From Nocardia mangyaensis (GTDB lineage: Bacteria > Actinomycetota > Actinomycetes > Mycobacteriales > Mycobacteriaceae), in assembly GCF_001886715.1 (NCBI RefSeq), contig NZ_CP018082.1, forward strand, positions 4,154,001 through 4,218,000: a stretch of DNA of 64,000 bases, given 5' to 3'. Every line of letters starts with the position of its first letter. Positions within the stretch are counted from its first letter, which is position 1. The translations under genes were made by a program, and so were the position numbers. The notes under the pieces are model-generated. The model saw only the letters and a list, made by a program, of their open reading frames with translations, made no database searches and was not told where the DNA came from. Shown piece by piece: positions 55,476-64,000 of this stretch.

Positions 55476-56435
55476 ATGGAACGCGCGACCGACGCCGTAC
55501 TCGTCATCTCCGAGAGCGACGACCTGCACGCCGACGCGATGGCCGCCACCCTCAGAGAACAGCACGGACTCGATCCGATCCGGCTCGATTTGCGTGAGTT
55601 CCCCACCGAGACAGGTAGTTTCCGGCTCGACAAGGCGGGCACCAACCGCACCATGTCCCACCTCCACGGGCTCGACGACGTGCGCGCGGTGTGGTGGCGC
55701 CGGCCGCATCCGTGCCGGGTGCCCAGCGGCGTGCGCGCCGCCGACGACGAGTTCCGCCAGGCCGAGTGCGACGGGTTCATCCAGGGCATGCTCTGGTCGA
55801 TCCCGGCGTACTGGGTCAACGATCCGGCCGCCGAACGCACCGCGGCCCGTAAGATCGTGCAGCTCGAGACCGCTCAGCGGGCCGGGTTCACCATTCCGGA
55901 AACGCTGATCACCAACGACCCGGACGAGGCCCGCAGTTTCGTCGAATCCCGTTCCGGCCCCGTGGTGTACAAGCGCACCGGCACCGGCCGCGGCGAGTTC
56001 TCCGAGACCAGGATCATCACCCGCCCGGATCTGGGCAGGCTCGTCTCCATCCGGTCGACGCCCACCACGTTCCAGGACTATGTCGAGGCCAGCTGCGATC
56101 TGCGGGTGGTGTGGGTCGACGGAGTCGAGTGGGCGGTGCGCATCGACTCCCAGGCCGGGGTGGGCCGGGTCGATTCCCGGCTCGACACCTCGGTGGCGTT
56201 CGCGCCCGACCGGCTGCCCGCCTCGGTCAGCAAGTCACTGGCCACCCTGATGGGCGCGCTCGGGCTGAGTTTCGGCGTCGTCGATCTGCGCCTCGGCACC
56301 GACGGGGAGTACTACTTCCTCGAGGTGAACCCACAGGGCCAGTTCGCCTACCTGGAGATCAAGACCGGTCTACCCCTGTTCACCAGCCTGGCGAACCTGT
56401 TGGTCCGCGGGGACGGGTCGGTGCCGGGCTGGTGA
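55476..56435 (+). CDS. MvdD-like ATP-grasp ligase
   Basis: 319 aa from the ATG at 55476. N-terminal 'VLVISESDDLHADAMAATLR' and 'RLDLREFPTETGSF' match the MvdC/MvdD-type pre-ATP-grasp domain. 'AYWVNDPAAERTAARKIVQL' and 'AQRAGFTIPETLITNDP' follow. The ATP-grasp core has 'GPVVYKRTGTGRGEF', 'SFGVVDLRLGTDGEYYFLEV' and 'NPQGQFAYLEIKTG' (Mg-binding Asp/Glu/Asn). Such enzymes join side chains of Thr/Ser/Lys to Asp/Glu using ATP. The preceding 139-aa protein is the only nearby candidate partner. Convergent with an HTH gene. Confidence 0.85.
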   Translation: MERATDAVLVISESDDLHADAMAATLREQHGLDPIRLDLREFPTETGSFRLDKAGTNRTMSHLHGLDDVRAVWWRRPHPCRVPSGVRAADDEFRQAECDGFIQGMLWSIPAYWVNDPAAERTAARKIVQLETAQRAGFTIPETLITNDPDEARSFVESRSGPVVYKRTGTGRGEFSETRIITRPDLGRLVSIRSTPTTFQDYVEASCDLRVVWVDGVEWAVRIDSQAGVGRVDSRLDTSVAFAPDRLPASVSKSLATLMGALGLSFGVVDLRLGTDGEYYFLEVNPQGQFAYLEIKTGLPLFTSLANLLVRGDGSVPGW

Positions 56436-56460
56436 GCCCCGCGGCGCCAGCCGCAATGTT

Positions 56461-56733
56461 TCAGTCAGCCGGATTCTTGCGCCGGTTGGCGCCACCGCGC
56501 CCGCGCAGTTCGACGTGTGACTCGACCAGCACATTGTGAATGAAGCCGTACGAGCGGCCGGTGGACCGGGCCAGGGAGCGAATGCTCGCGCCCGCCTCGT
56601 ACTGCTTCTTCAACTGGGTCTGCAGCCGGTCACGGGACTTGCCCGTGACCCGGGTGCCCTTTCCCAGCGCGGCCTTACCGATCGTCGATTTACCCTTGGC
56701 CGACCTGGCGGCCTGTCTGGCACTGTCGCTCAT
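56461..56733 (-). CDS. Small HTH DNA-binding protein
   Basis: 90 aa, basic. N-terminal Lys/Arg-rich region ('RQAARSAKGKSTIGKAALGK'), then a coil and an HTH: 'LKKQYEAGASIRSLARSTGR' and 'SYGFIHNVLVESHVELRGRG', a homeodomain-like helix pair as in small conserved actinobacterial regulators. No partner domain. Convergent with the ATP-grasp gene, with only 25 bp and a 5-bp hairpin between stops. Confidence 0.85.
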   Translation of the reverse strand: MSDSARQAARSAKGKSTIGKAALGKGTRVTGKSRDRLQTQLKKQYEAGASIRSLARSTGRSYGFIHNVLVESHVELRGRGGANRRKNPAD

Positions 56734-56866
56734 GGCTTCCTCCGAGTCGCCGAGCAGCTCATTCCAGGCTAGACACTCCGCACCCGGTGATCAACGGGAA
56801 ACAGTGATCGAAATCACCTCGACACAGCGAGTTCCCTCGCGACACACCGGATCAGGCCGAGAAAGA

Positions 56867-58498
56867 TCAGGCGAGATCGATCAGTTCCGCGTACTCCGCG
56901 GACCAGTGGTCCTCGGTGCCGTCGGGCAGCAGAATGACCCGCTCCGGGTTCAGCGCCTCGGCCGCGCCCGGGTCGTGGGTCACCAGGACCACCGCACCGG
57001 CGTAGGTGCGCAGCGCGTCGAGGACCTGTTCGCGCGAGATCGGGTCGAGGTTGTTGGTGGGCTCGTCGAGCAGCAACACGTTCGCCGACGACGACACCAG
57101 CCCCGCCAGCGCGAGCCGGGTCTTCTCACCACCGGACAGCGTGCCCGCGGGCTGCTCGAGCTGTGGGCCGGTGAACATGAAGGCGCCGAGCAGACTGCGC
57201 AGCTCCTGCTCCCCCGCGTCCGGAGACGCGTGCCGGATGTTCTCCCAGACCGTGGCCTGATCGTCGAGGGTGTCGTGTTCCTGGGCGAAGTAGCCCACCT
57301 TGAGACCGCGGCCCTGCTCGACCCCGCCCGCGGTCGGCGTCTCGACACCGGCGAGCAGCTTCAGCATGGTCGTCTTGCCCGCGCCGTTGAGCCCGAGAAT
57401 GACCACGCGGCTGCCCTTGTCGACGGCGAAGTTGACGCCGGTGAAGATCTCGAGCGAGCCGTAGAGCTTGGTGAGGTCGGTGACCATGAGCGGCGTCCGG
57501 CTGCAGGGCGCGGGCTCGGGGAAGCGGATGCGGGCCACCTTGTCGGCGACGCGCACATCGTCGAGCTCGGACATCAGGCGCTCGGCGCGACGCACCATCT
57601 GGTGTGCCGCAGCGGCTTTGGTGGCCTTGGCACCGAGTTTGGCGGCCTGCTGACGCAGCGCGCCCGCCTTCTTCTCCGCGTTGGCGCGTTCGCGGACGCG
57701 CCGCTGCTCATCGGTGGCGCGGGCGTCGAGGTACTTCTTCCAGCCCATGTTGTAGACATCGGGCTCACCACGCACGGCGTCGAGGAACCACACCTTGTTG
57801 ACCACGGCCTCGAGCAGTTCCACATCGTGGCTGATCACGATCAGGCCACCGTCGTGGTTCTGCAGGAAGCCGCGCAGCCAGGTGATCGAGTCGGCGTCGA
57901 GGTGGTTGGTCGGCTCGTCGAGCAACAGGATGCGATCGGAGCGCCCGCCGCTGCCGTCGGAGGCGGAGAACAGGATGCGGGCGAGTTCGATACGGCGGCG
58001 CTGACCGCCCGACAGCGTGCGCAACTGCTGGCCGAGGACCCGGTCGGGCAGGCCGAGGCTGTTGCAGATGCGGGCGGCCTCGCTCTCGGCGACGTAACCG
58101 CCGAGCGAGGAGAACTGGTCCTCGAGGCGGCCGTACTTGCGGATCGCCTTCTCGCGTTCGTTCTCGTCGGCGACCTCGGCCATGCGCAGTTGCTGCTTCT
58201 CCATGTCCCGGATCAGCGCGTCGAGGCCGCGCGCGGAGAGCACCCGGTCGCGGGCGATCACATCCAGATCGCCTTCCTTGGGGTCCTGCGGCAGATAGCC
58301 GATGTCGGTGGAGCGCACGATCTTTCCAGCATAGGGCTCACCCTCGCCCGCCAGGATGCGCAGCGTGGTGGTCTTGCCCGCACCGTTGCGCCCGACCAGC
58401 CCGATCCGGTCGCCGGACTGCACCCGCAGCATCGGCCCCGGGGCCGAGAGCAGGGTGCGGACTCCGGCCCGGACCTCCAGGTCGGTCGCCGTGATCAC
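56867..58498 (-). CDS. ABC-F family ATPase, Rv1473-like
   Basis: 543 aa from the GTG at 58498 (GAGGAG 9 nt upstream). Two ABC domains: Walker A 'LVGRNGAGKTTTLRILAG' and 'ILGLNGAGKTTMLKLLAG'; signatures 'LSGGQRRRIELARILF' and 'LSGGEKTRLALAGLV'; Walker B 'ILLLDEPTNHLDADS' and 'VLLLDEPTNNLDPIS'. The inter-domain linker is about 80 residues and coiled. No membrane part, so ribosome-acting ABC-F; antibiotic protection or translation factor cannot be told apart here. Confidence 0.93.
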   Translation of the reverse strand: MITATDLEVRAGVRTLLSAPGPMLRVQSGDRIGLVGRNGAGKTTTLRILAGEGEPYAGKIVRSTDIGYLPQDPKEGDLDVIARDRVLSARGLDALIRDMEKQQLRMAEVADENEREKAIRKYGRLEDQFSSLGGYVAESEAARICNSLGLPDRVLGQQLRTLSGGQRRRIELARILFSASDGSGGRSDRILLLDEPTNHLDADSITWLRGFLQNHDGGLIVISHDVELLEAVVNKVWFLDAVRGEPDVYNMGWKKYLDARATDEQRRVRERANAEKKAGALRQQAAKLGAKATKAAAAHQMVRRAERLMSELDDVRVADKVARIRFPEPAPCSRTPLMVTDLTKLYGSLEIFTGVNFAVDKGSRVVILGLNGAGKTTMLKLLAGVETPTAGGVEQGRGLKVGYFAQEHDTLDDQATVWENIRHASPDAGEQELRSLLGAFMFTGPQLEQPAGTLSGGEKTRLALAGLVSSSANVLLLDEPTNNLDPISREQVLDALRTYAGAVVLVTHDPGAAEALNPERVILLPDGTEDHWSAEYAELIDLA

Positions 58499-58646
58499 AG
58501 TGCTTCTCCTCGTGTAAATACCTCGGTGGTCACCGCGCCGATTCATCGTGCACCGTCGGTGGCGGCAAGAACCACTTATTTTACCGTTGCCGCGTTTGCG
58601 GACCGAACCCGGCGCTGCCGGATGTGAGCGTGGTTACTCTCTTCGC

Positions 58647-59411
58647 ATGACTACCGACCTACTCGGGCGGACCGCCCTCGTCACCGGCGCCAGTCGCGGC
58701 ATCGGCCTGGCGACCGCCGCCGAACTGCTCCGCCGTGGCGCGAACGTCGTGATCACCGCCCGCAAACCCGAGCCGCTGGCGGCCGCCGCCGAGGAACTGC
58801 GCGCCCTCGGGCACAAGGGGCAGGTGAGCGCGGTCGCCGGTAACGCCGGTGATGCCGAGGCGCGCGCCGAGGCGGTGAGCCGAGCGGTCACCGAGTTCGG
58901 TTCGCTCGACATCCTGATCAACAACACCGGGATCAACCCGGTGTACGGCTCGCTCATGGACGCCGATCTGGGCGGGGTCAGCAAGATCTTCGACGTGAAC
59001 GTGGTCGCCTCGCTCGGCTATGTCCAGCAGGCGTACAAGGCCTGGATGGCCGAGCACGGCGGCGCGATCGTCAACGTGGCCAGCGTGGCCGGTATCCGCT
59101 CCTCGGGCGTGATCTCCGCCTACGGCGCCTCCAAGGCCGCCCTGATCCGTCTCACCGAGGAACTGGCCTGGCAGCTCGGCCCGAACATCCGCGTCAACGC
59201 GGTGGCCCCCGGCGTCGTGAAGACCAAATTCGCCGACGCCCTCTACGCCGCCGACGAGGACGCCGCGGCCAGCGCCTACCCGCTGAAGCGCCTCGGCGTC
59301 CCCGAAGACGTGGCCCGCCTGATCGCGTTCCTGGTCTCCGACGAATCCGCCTGGATCACCGGCGACTGTGTCCGCGTCGACGGCGGTCTCCTCGCCACCG
59401 GCGGCATCTGA
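58647..59411 (+). CDS. Short-chain dehydrogenase/reductase
   Basis: 254 aa from the ATG at 58647. 'RTALVTGASRGIGLATAAEL' (TGxxxGxG), 'LDILINNTGINPVYG' (NNxG), catalytic 'VNVASVAGIRSSGVISAYGA' with Ser and Tyr, 'YGASKAALIRLTEEL' with Lys, and 'RVNAVAPGVVKTKFADALYA'. Arg after the first strand ('ITARKPE') suggests NADPH. Substrate unknown. Convergent with the MMPL gene; the strong hairpin at 59426-59466 lies between stops. Confidence 0.93.
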   Translation: MTTDLLGRTALVTGASRGIGLATAAELLRRGANVVITARKPEPLAAAAEELRALGHKGQVSAVAGNAGDAEARAEAVSRAVTEFGSLDILINNTGINPVYGSLMDADLGGVSKIFDVNVVASLGYVQQAYKAWMAEHGGAIVNVASVAGIRSSGVISAYGASKAALIRLTEELAWQLGPNIRVNAVAPGVVKTKFADALYAADEDAAASAYPLKRLGVPEDVARLIAFLVSDESAWITGDCVRVDGGLLATGGI

Positions 59412-59425
59412 CACCGGCGATACGA

Positions 59426-59466
59426 CGGCGGGGCGGGCACCGGATCACCCGGTGCCCGCCCCGCCG
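59426..59466. terminator. Bidirectional terminator, 18-bp perfect stem
   Basis: Arms 59426-59443 (CGGCGGGGCGGGCACCGG) and 59449-59466 are exact reverse complements with a 5-nt loop. It lies between the convergent SDR and MMPL stops. Confidence 0.85.
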
Positions 59467-59474
59467 CGTTCGGC

Positions 59475-61910
59475 TCAGTCCGCGGTCTCTCGGCGGCCTG
59501 TCGCGGCCGCCAGATCGTCTTCGGTCCGGGTGCCTTCGTCCGCGCGCGCGGGCTCTTCCCGCGTGCCTTCTTCCCGTGCGGCCTCGGCGCGCGCCAGCGG
59601 ATCGACCACGGCGGTCTCCTCGCCTCGGGCGGCTTCGGCTCTGGCCGCTTCGGCGCGGGCGAGCGGATCGATGATGGTGACTGCTTCACTGGCACCGACG
59701 GCCCGACCGGTGACGCCGAGCGGATCACGTACCAGCACATCGTGTTTCGAGCCGCCCTCGTCCAGTCCGATGCGGTCGTGCAGGCGGCGCAGGAACTCCG
59801 GGGCGTACCAGTTCGCGTCGCCGAGGACCTTCATCGCCGCGGGCAGGAGGAAGCCGCGGACCAGAGTGGCGTCGACGATCACCGCCAGTGGCAGGCCGAT
59901 GCCGAAGGCTTTCATGAAGGTGATGTCGGAGGCCAGGAAACCGAGGAAGACCAAGGAGATGAGGATCGCGGCGGCGGTGACGATGCGACCGACCCGTTCC
60001 AGCCCGAGCGCCACGGCGGTGTCGTTCTTGCCGGTGCGGTCGTACTCCTCGCGGATGCGCGAAAGCAGGAACACCTGGTAGTCCATCGCCAGACCGAAGG
60101 CGGCGGCGAACAACATCACCGGCACGGTCGCGGCCAGCTCACCGGTGACGGTGAAGCCGAGCAGCCCGGACAGATGCCCGTCCTGGAAGATCCACACCAG
60201 CGCGCCGAAGGTCGCGGTCAAGCTGAGCGCGCTCAGGATCACCGCCAGCACGGGCAGCACCACGCTGCCGGTGAGCAGGAACAACACGATCAGCATCAGG
60301 ATGATCACGAAGCCGAGCGCCCAGGGCAGCGCGTCGGAGATCGCGGTGAGCGAATCGGCATTAGCCGCGGCGATCCCGCCGACCAGCAGTTCACTCGGGA
60401 CATCCACCGCACGGACCTGTTCGACCAGTGTGGTCAGCGCGGCGCTGTCGGTGGTGGCCGGGACGATCGACAGGTAGGCGGCCCGGTCGGCGCGGAAGCG
60501 TTCGTTGATCGCGGTAGGCGCGGCGAGCAGGCCGCCCTGGGCGTAGCTGCCGGTGGCGGTGTCGACCCGGCGCACGTGGTCGAGATCGGAGAACTCGCGG
60601 GCGATGGCGTCCAGACCCGAAGCGCTGTAGGCACTGTCGGGCAGCACGGCGACGAGGGTGTTCTGGTCGCTCTCGCCGAAGTCTCGGTGGACGATCTCGG
60701 TGACCTGGCGCGAGGTCATCGAGGCGGGCAGCGTCCGTTCGTCGGGGAAGCCGAGCTTGACGCCGAGGAACGGCGCCCCGAGCAGCAGCAGCAGGAGCGT
60801 CACGGTGAGCCCGATCGGGATCGGCTTGCGCATCACCGCGGTGGCCAGCTTGTGCCAGGTGCCCTCGCCCGGCGCGGGCCGTGGCGCACGCAGGAACCAC
60901 CAGCCGAGTTGGCCCTTGTCGATCCGGGTTCCCAGCAGCAGCAGGATGGCCGGCAGCACGGTCAGCGAGACCAGTGCGGCCAACGCCGCGACGATGATGC
61001 CCGCGTAACCCATCGAACGAATCGCCAACAGCGGGAAGAACAGCAGCCCGGCCAGCGCCACCGCGACGGTGAGCGCGGAGAACGCGACCGTGCGCCCCGC
61101 GGTGCGCATCGTGACGGCCACCGCCCTGGCCGGGGTGACGCCCCCGCCGAGCTCCTCGCGGTAGCGGTTGACGATCAGCAGGCTGTAGTCGATGGCCAGG
61201 CCGAGGCCGAGCAGGGTGGCCACGTTCGCCGCGGTGACCGCGAGCGGCGTGAACAGGGTGAGCAGCCACAGCGCGCCCATCGTCATCAGCACGGTGACGA
61301 TCGCGACCAGCAGCGGCAGGCTCGCGGCGACCAGTCCGCCGAAGACGAACAGCAGCGCGATCAGCGTGAGCGGGAACGCGATGGCCTCGCCCTTGGCGAT
61401 ATCGGTCTTGGACTGCTCCACCGTCTCGTGCATGAGCATGGCGAAGCCGCCGACCTGCACCTGCAGGATGCCGTTGGCACCGGACAGCTCGTCGGCGACA
61501 GCGGCGGCGCGCTGGTCGATCTCGCGTTCGCTGCCCAGCACGCTGGCCACGATCAGGCCCTGCTTGCCGTCGACGCTGCGCAAGGCAGGCTGATGGGTGG
61601 TCCAATACGACACCACATCGGTGATGCCGTCGCGTTCGTGCAGGTTGGCGACCAGTGCCGTCGCCGCGGCGGTGGCTTCGGGGTCGTCGACCGAGCCCTC
61701 GGTCCGCACCAGCAGCACCAGATTCGGTGAACCCTGGCCGAATTCCTCACGCAGGACGGTGAGCGCCCGGCTCGATTCACTGCCCTGGTCGGTGTATCCG
61801 CCGCCATCCACTCGATCGAACAGCGAGGCGCTGAGTGCGCCGAGCACCAGTGCCAGCACCGCGAATACGCCGAGCACCCAGCGGCTGCGCCGCTCGGTGA
61901 ATTCGAACAC
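59475..61910 (-). CDS. MMPL-family RND exporter
   Basis: 811 aa from the GTG at 61910, seven bases after GAGGAG; in-frame starts extend to 61991. Twelve helices in two halves, each with a large external loop. Motifs include 'ATLLGLGLAIDYSLLIVNRY' (first GxxxDY) and 'FAAAFGLAMDYQVFLLSRIR' (second), the proton-relay Asp-Tyr pairs. The C-terminal 70 residues are charged, with two copies of 'DPLARAEAAR'. Probably moves a lipid or small molecule outward by proton-motive force. No partner biosynthetic gene adjoins; a lycopene cyclase lies upstream. Confidence 0.93.
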   Translation of the reverse strand: MFEFTERRSRWVLGVFAVLALVLGALSASLFDRVDGGGYTDQGSESSRALTVLREEFGQGSPNLVLLVRTEGSVDDPEATAAATALVANLHERDGITDVVSYWTTHQPALRSVDGKQGLIVASVLGSEREIDQRAAAVADELSGANGILQVQVGGFAMLMHETVEQSKTDIAKGEAIAFPLTLIALLFVFGGLVAASLPLLVAIVTVLMTMGALWLLTLFTPLAVTAANVATLLGLGLAIDYSLLIVNRYREELGGGVTPARAVAVTMRTAGRTVAFSALTVAVALAGLLFFPLLAIRSMGYAGIIVAALAALVSLTVLPAILLLLGTRIDKGQLGWWFLRAPRPAPGEGTWHKLATAVMRKPIPIGLTVTLLLLLLGAPFLGVKLGFPDERTLPASMTSRQVTEIVHRDFGESDQNTLVAVLPDSAYSASGLDAIAREFSDLDHVRRVDTATGSYAQGGLLAAPTAINERFRADRAAYLSIVPATTDSAALTTLVEQVRAVDVPSELLVGGIAAANADSLTAISDALPWALGFVIILMLIVLFLLTGSVVLPVLAVILSALSLTATFGALVWIFQDGHLSGLLGFTVTGELAATVPVMLFAAAFGLAMDYQVFLLSRIREEYDRTGKNDTAVALGLERVGRIVTAAAILISLVFLGFLASDITFMKAFGIGLPLAVIVDATLVRGFLLPAAMKVLGDANWYAPEFLRRLHDRIGLDEGGSKHDVLVRDPLGVTGRAVGASEAVTIIDPLARAEAARAEAARGEETAVVDPLARAEAAREEGTREEPARADEGTRTEDDLAAATGRRETAD

Positions 61911-62063
61911 CGGAATCTCCTCACTCGTCACCACATCGCGGCACGCGCCAGGACCTGCGGTCTCCGGCATGGCCGAGCCGGTCCGTCGCATCGCCCGAAC
62001 CTGTTGTCGGGTCGGCGTGTTCGCCCGCGCATGGTAGCAACTCCGTGGCGCCCGCGCCGTCGC

Positions 62064-63170
62064 TCAGGTCGACCTTCCCGACCGAGCGCCGTCTGCGGCA
62101 CCGCCGAGGCCGAGGACCGCCGTCACGAGGGTGCGGCGCAGGCGTGGCGGCAGGGCGGTGAACAGGGCGCGCATCGCCGCGACGGTGCCGCGCAGGTCGT
62201 CGTGGCCGGACAGGTAGGCCCGCTGGAGCGGGGCGGGCAGCGCGAAGAACGCGTCGAAGAAGACCGCGACATCACGGGGCGGGAAGGCGAGCAGCGAACG
62301 CAATCCCGCGTGGCGCAGGGCGGCGACGGCGCGCGCGTCGGGCGTCCACACCCGCGCACCCGCGACGACGGTGTCCGCCGCGCGCAGCGAGGTGGCGACG
62401 CTGTAGCCGGTCGCGGGGTGGGTCAGCCCGCCCGCCGCGCCGAATCGGCCGCGGCCGGGCTTTCCGCCGTGGACCGGAAAGCGCACACGCTCAACGGGTT
62501 CGGAACCAGTGGTCGGGATCCCGCGTTCGCGCAGTCGATGTTCGAGCCTGCGCCGCAGCGCCGCCGGGGACAGCGCGGGGCGACCGGCCAGGCAGGTCTC
62601 CTCGTAGAGCACCGTGTCGGGGCCGAGAGGAACGACGTAGAGGAATGACGGTGGCTCGTCGGGGGCGGCGCCGTTGTCGAGGCGCCAGTCCATGAACAAG
62701 GCCGGGCGGTCGACGAGCACGTCGCGCCCGAGGACCACGCCGTAGGCGGTCTGTTCGGCCCGGCGTGGGGAGCGGGACAGTCCGCGGGCATCGATCACTC
62801 GTCCGCCGTGGACGAGTCCGGTCGCCGTGCGCACCGTGGCTCGCCCCTCCACCGCGACGACCCGGTCTGCGAGCACGCGCGCGCCGTCCAGGGTCAGCGA
62901 GCTGTGCAGCGCCGCCGTGTCGAGTACCCGGTAGGCGCGCTCGATCCGGTGCTCACGCACCGCCCACGCGGTCGGGGCAGCAACGGTCGCCGCGACAGCG
63001 GTGGAATCGAGCCAGCCGGGCAGTTCATCGGCCCAGGCGGCGTAGGTCGGGGTCCACACCCGATCCGGGTGCGGGTCGATCACCGTGACCGACTGTCCGG
63101 CGGCCAGCGCACGATGGGCAACCGCCCGGCCGGCTGGCCCGAGTCCGCAGATGATCAGGTCGGTGCGCAC
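62064..63170 (-). CDS. Lycopene cyclase, CrtL-type
   Basis: 368 aa. FAD/NAD motif 'LIICGLGPAGRAVAHRALAA' at the N-terminus; 'VWTPTYAAWADELPGWLD' is a cyclase signature. 'GVVLGRDVLVDRPALFMDWR' and 'VLYEETCLAG' (motif for lycopene beta-cyclase), then 'GAAGGLTHPATGYSVATSLR' follow. It closes the beta-rings of lycopene. No crtE, crtB or crtI gene is in this window, so the pathway is split across the genome. Upstream of, and in the same direction as, the MMPL gene with a 150-bp gap; divergent from ku. Confidence 0.92.
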   Translation of the reverse strand: MRTDLIICGLGPAGRAVAHRALAAGQSVTVIDPHPDRVWTPTYAAWADELPGWLDSTAVAATVAAPTAWAVREHRIERAYRVLDTAALHSSLTLDGARVLADRVVAVEGRATVRTATGLVHGGRVIDARGLSRSPRRAEQTAYGVVLGRDVLVDRPALFMDWRLDNGAAPDEPPSFLYVVPLGPDTVLYEETCLAGRPALSPAALRRRLEHRLRERGIPTTGSEPVERVRFPVHGGKPGRGRFGAAGGLTHPATGYSVATSLRAADTVVAGARVWTPDARAVAALRHAGLRSLLAFPPRDVAVFFDAFFALPAPLQRAYLSGHDDLRGTVAAMRALFTALPPRLRRTLVTAVLGLGGAADGARSGRST

Positions 63171-63280
63171 CCGACGATTGGATCAGATGCCACGAACACA
63201 AGCACCACCGCGTCACGGCCGGGCACCGTTTCGGTATTGGTCCCTCGCCGCCGGGCAGTTCTTCGGCCATCATGGGCTCT

Positions 63281-64000
63281 ATGAGATCGATCTGGAAGGG
63301 CTCGATCGCGTTCGGGCTGGTGAATGTACCGGTCAAGGTCTACACCGCGACCGAGGACCACGACATTCGGTTCCATCAGGTCCACGCCGAGGACGGCGGC
63401 AGGATCAAATACGACCGTGTCTGCACGGTGTGCGGCAAATCCATCCAGTACGCCGATATCGACAAGGCCTACGTCGACCCCGACGGTGACCAGGTCGTGC
63501 TCACCGATGCCGACTTCGCCAAGCTCCCGGCGGCGGAGAAGCACGAGATCCCGGTGCTCGAGTTCGTGCCGTCCGATCAGATCGACCCCGTCCTGTTCGA
63601 CAAGAGCTACTACCTGGAGCCGGACTCGGCCACGCCCAAGGCCTACCAGCTGCTCGCGGCCACCCTCGAACGCATCGACAAGACCGCGCTGGTGCACTTC
63701 ACCCTGCGCCAGAAGACCAGGCTGGCCGCGTTGCGCGTGCGTGAAGGCATCCTGGTCCTGCAGACGCTGCTGTGGCCCGACGAGGTGCGTGCCGTGGACT
63801 TTCCCGCACTCGACGACGCCCCGGCGCCCCGGCCGCAGGAGCTGAAGATGGCCGAGACCCTGGTCGAGTCGATGTCGGGCGATTTCGACCCGACCGAGTA
63901 CACCGACGAATACCAGATCGAACTGCAGAAACTGCTCGACGAGGCGATCGCCGGCGGCACCGGCAAGGTCACCAGCGCCCAAGCCGCCGAACCGGCCGAG
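63281..64000 (+). CDS. ku: Ku DNA end-binding protein, partial at right edge
   Basis: 240 codons from the ATG at 63281 to the window end, still open. 'SIWKGSIAFGLVNVPVKVYT' is the bacterial Ku start; 'IRFHQVHAEDGGRIKYDRVC', 'FVPSDQIDPVLFDKSYYLEP', 'HFTLRQKTRLAALRVREGIL' and 'MAETLVESMSGDFDPTEY' follow, completing nearly all the Ku core. It binds DNA ends and recruits LigD in non-homologous end joining. The LigD gene would lie outside the window if adjacent. Confidence 0.95.
   Translation, partial: MRSIWKGSIAFGLVNVPVKVYTATEDHDIRFHQVHAEDGGRIKYDRVCTVCGKSIQYADIDKAYVDPDGDQVVLTDADFAKLPAAEKHEIPVLEFVPSDQIDPVLFDKSYYLEPDSATPKAYQLLAATLERIDKTALVHFTLRQKTRLAALRVREGILVLQTLLWPDEVRAVDFPALDDAPAPRPQELKMAETLVESMSGDFDPTEYTDEYQIELQKLLDEAIAGGTGKVTSAQAAEPAE

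Overview
This is a high-GC actinobacterial chromosome segment, most likely from Nocardia or a close mycolic-acid-containing relative. The evidence is a complete-order yrbEA-yrbEB-mceABCDEF operon, a fabG1-inhA pair (mycolate-type FAS-II), and a long block matching the Mycobacterium tuberculosis Rv1473-Rv1488 order from my knowledge of that genome: ABC-F, acnR, acn, Rv1476-like, ripA, moxR1, DUF58, VWA, fabG1, inhA, hemZ, NfeD, SPFH. No database was searched; family names come from reading the proteins.

Layout. 1-8.7 kb: mce lipid-import operon on the minus strand (mceF cut by the left edge), with two tandem CRP/GlxR-like boxes in its upstream gap. 8.9-16.6 kb: regulatory genes (TetR, GGDEF, IclR, large STAND-LuxR) and a TerD/PP2C pair divergent from a MerR regulator. 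16.7-24.7 kb: accessory oxidative metabolism (aldehyde dehydrogenase, TetR, MpaB-type oxygenase, flavin monooxygenase, AraC, HpnE-like FAD protein), with notable inverted repeats. 24.7-27.8 kb: two translationally coupled acyl-CoA dehydrogenases plus a TetR, preceded by a readable promoter with an overlapping operator. 27.8-29.8 kb: a decay zone with remnants of a WYL regulator, a DrrA-type ATPase and a frameshifted integrase around intact CAP and YegP-like genes.

29.9-40.7 kb: a conserved glycosylase-labelled protein, BCCT transporter, LVIVD/DUF305 exported pair, MoeA, SPFH/NfeD pair, DUF3097 and two small conserved proteins. 40.7-53.0 kb: the conserved core (ferrochelatase, InhA, FabG1, VWA/DUF58/MoxR, RipA-like hydrolase, aconitase, AcnR). 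The acn promoter carries a near-match to the AcnR operator. 53.2-64 kb: MarR/cupin divergent pair, thioesterase, a small protein followed by an MvdD-like ATP-grasp ligase (possible ribosomal peptide or protein modification pair), HTH protein, ABC-F, SDR, MMPL exporter, lycopene cyclase and Ku (cut by the right edge).

The least described candidate system is the 139-aa protein plus ATP-grasp pair at 55.0-56.4 kb. The next most interesting signals are the perfect 13-bp-arm palindrome before the MpaB gene, with a related repeat at the aldehyde dehydrogenase, and the fused WYL/ABC remnant.
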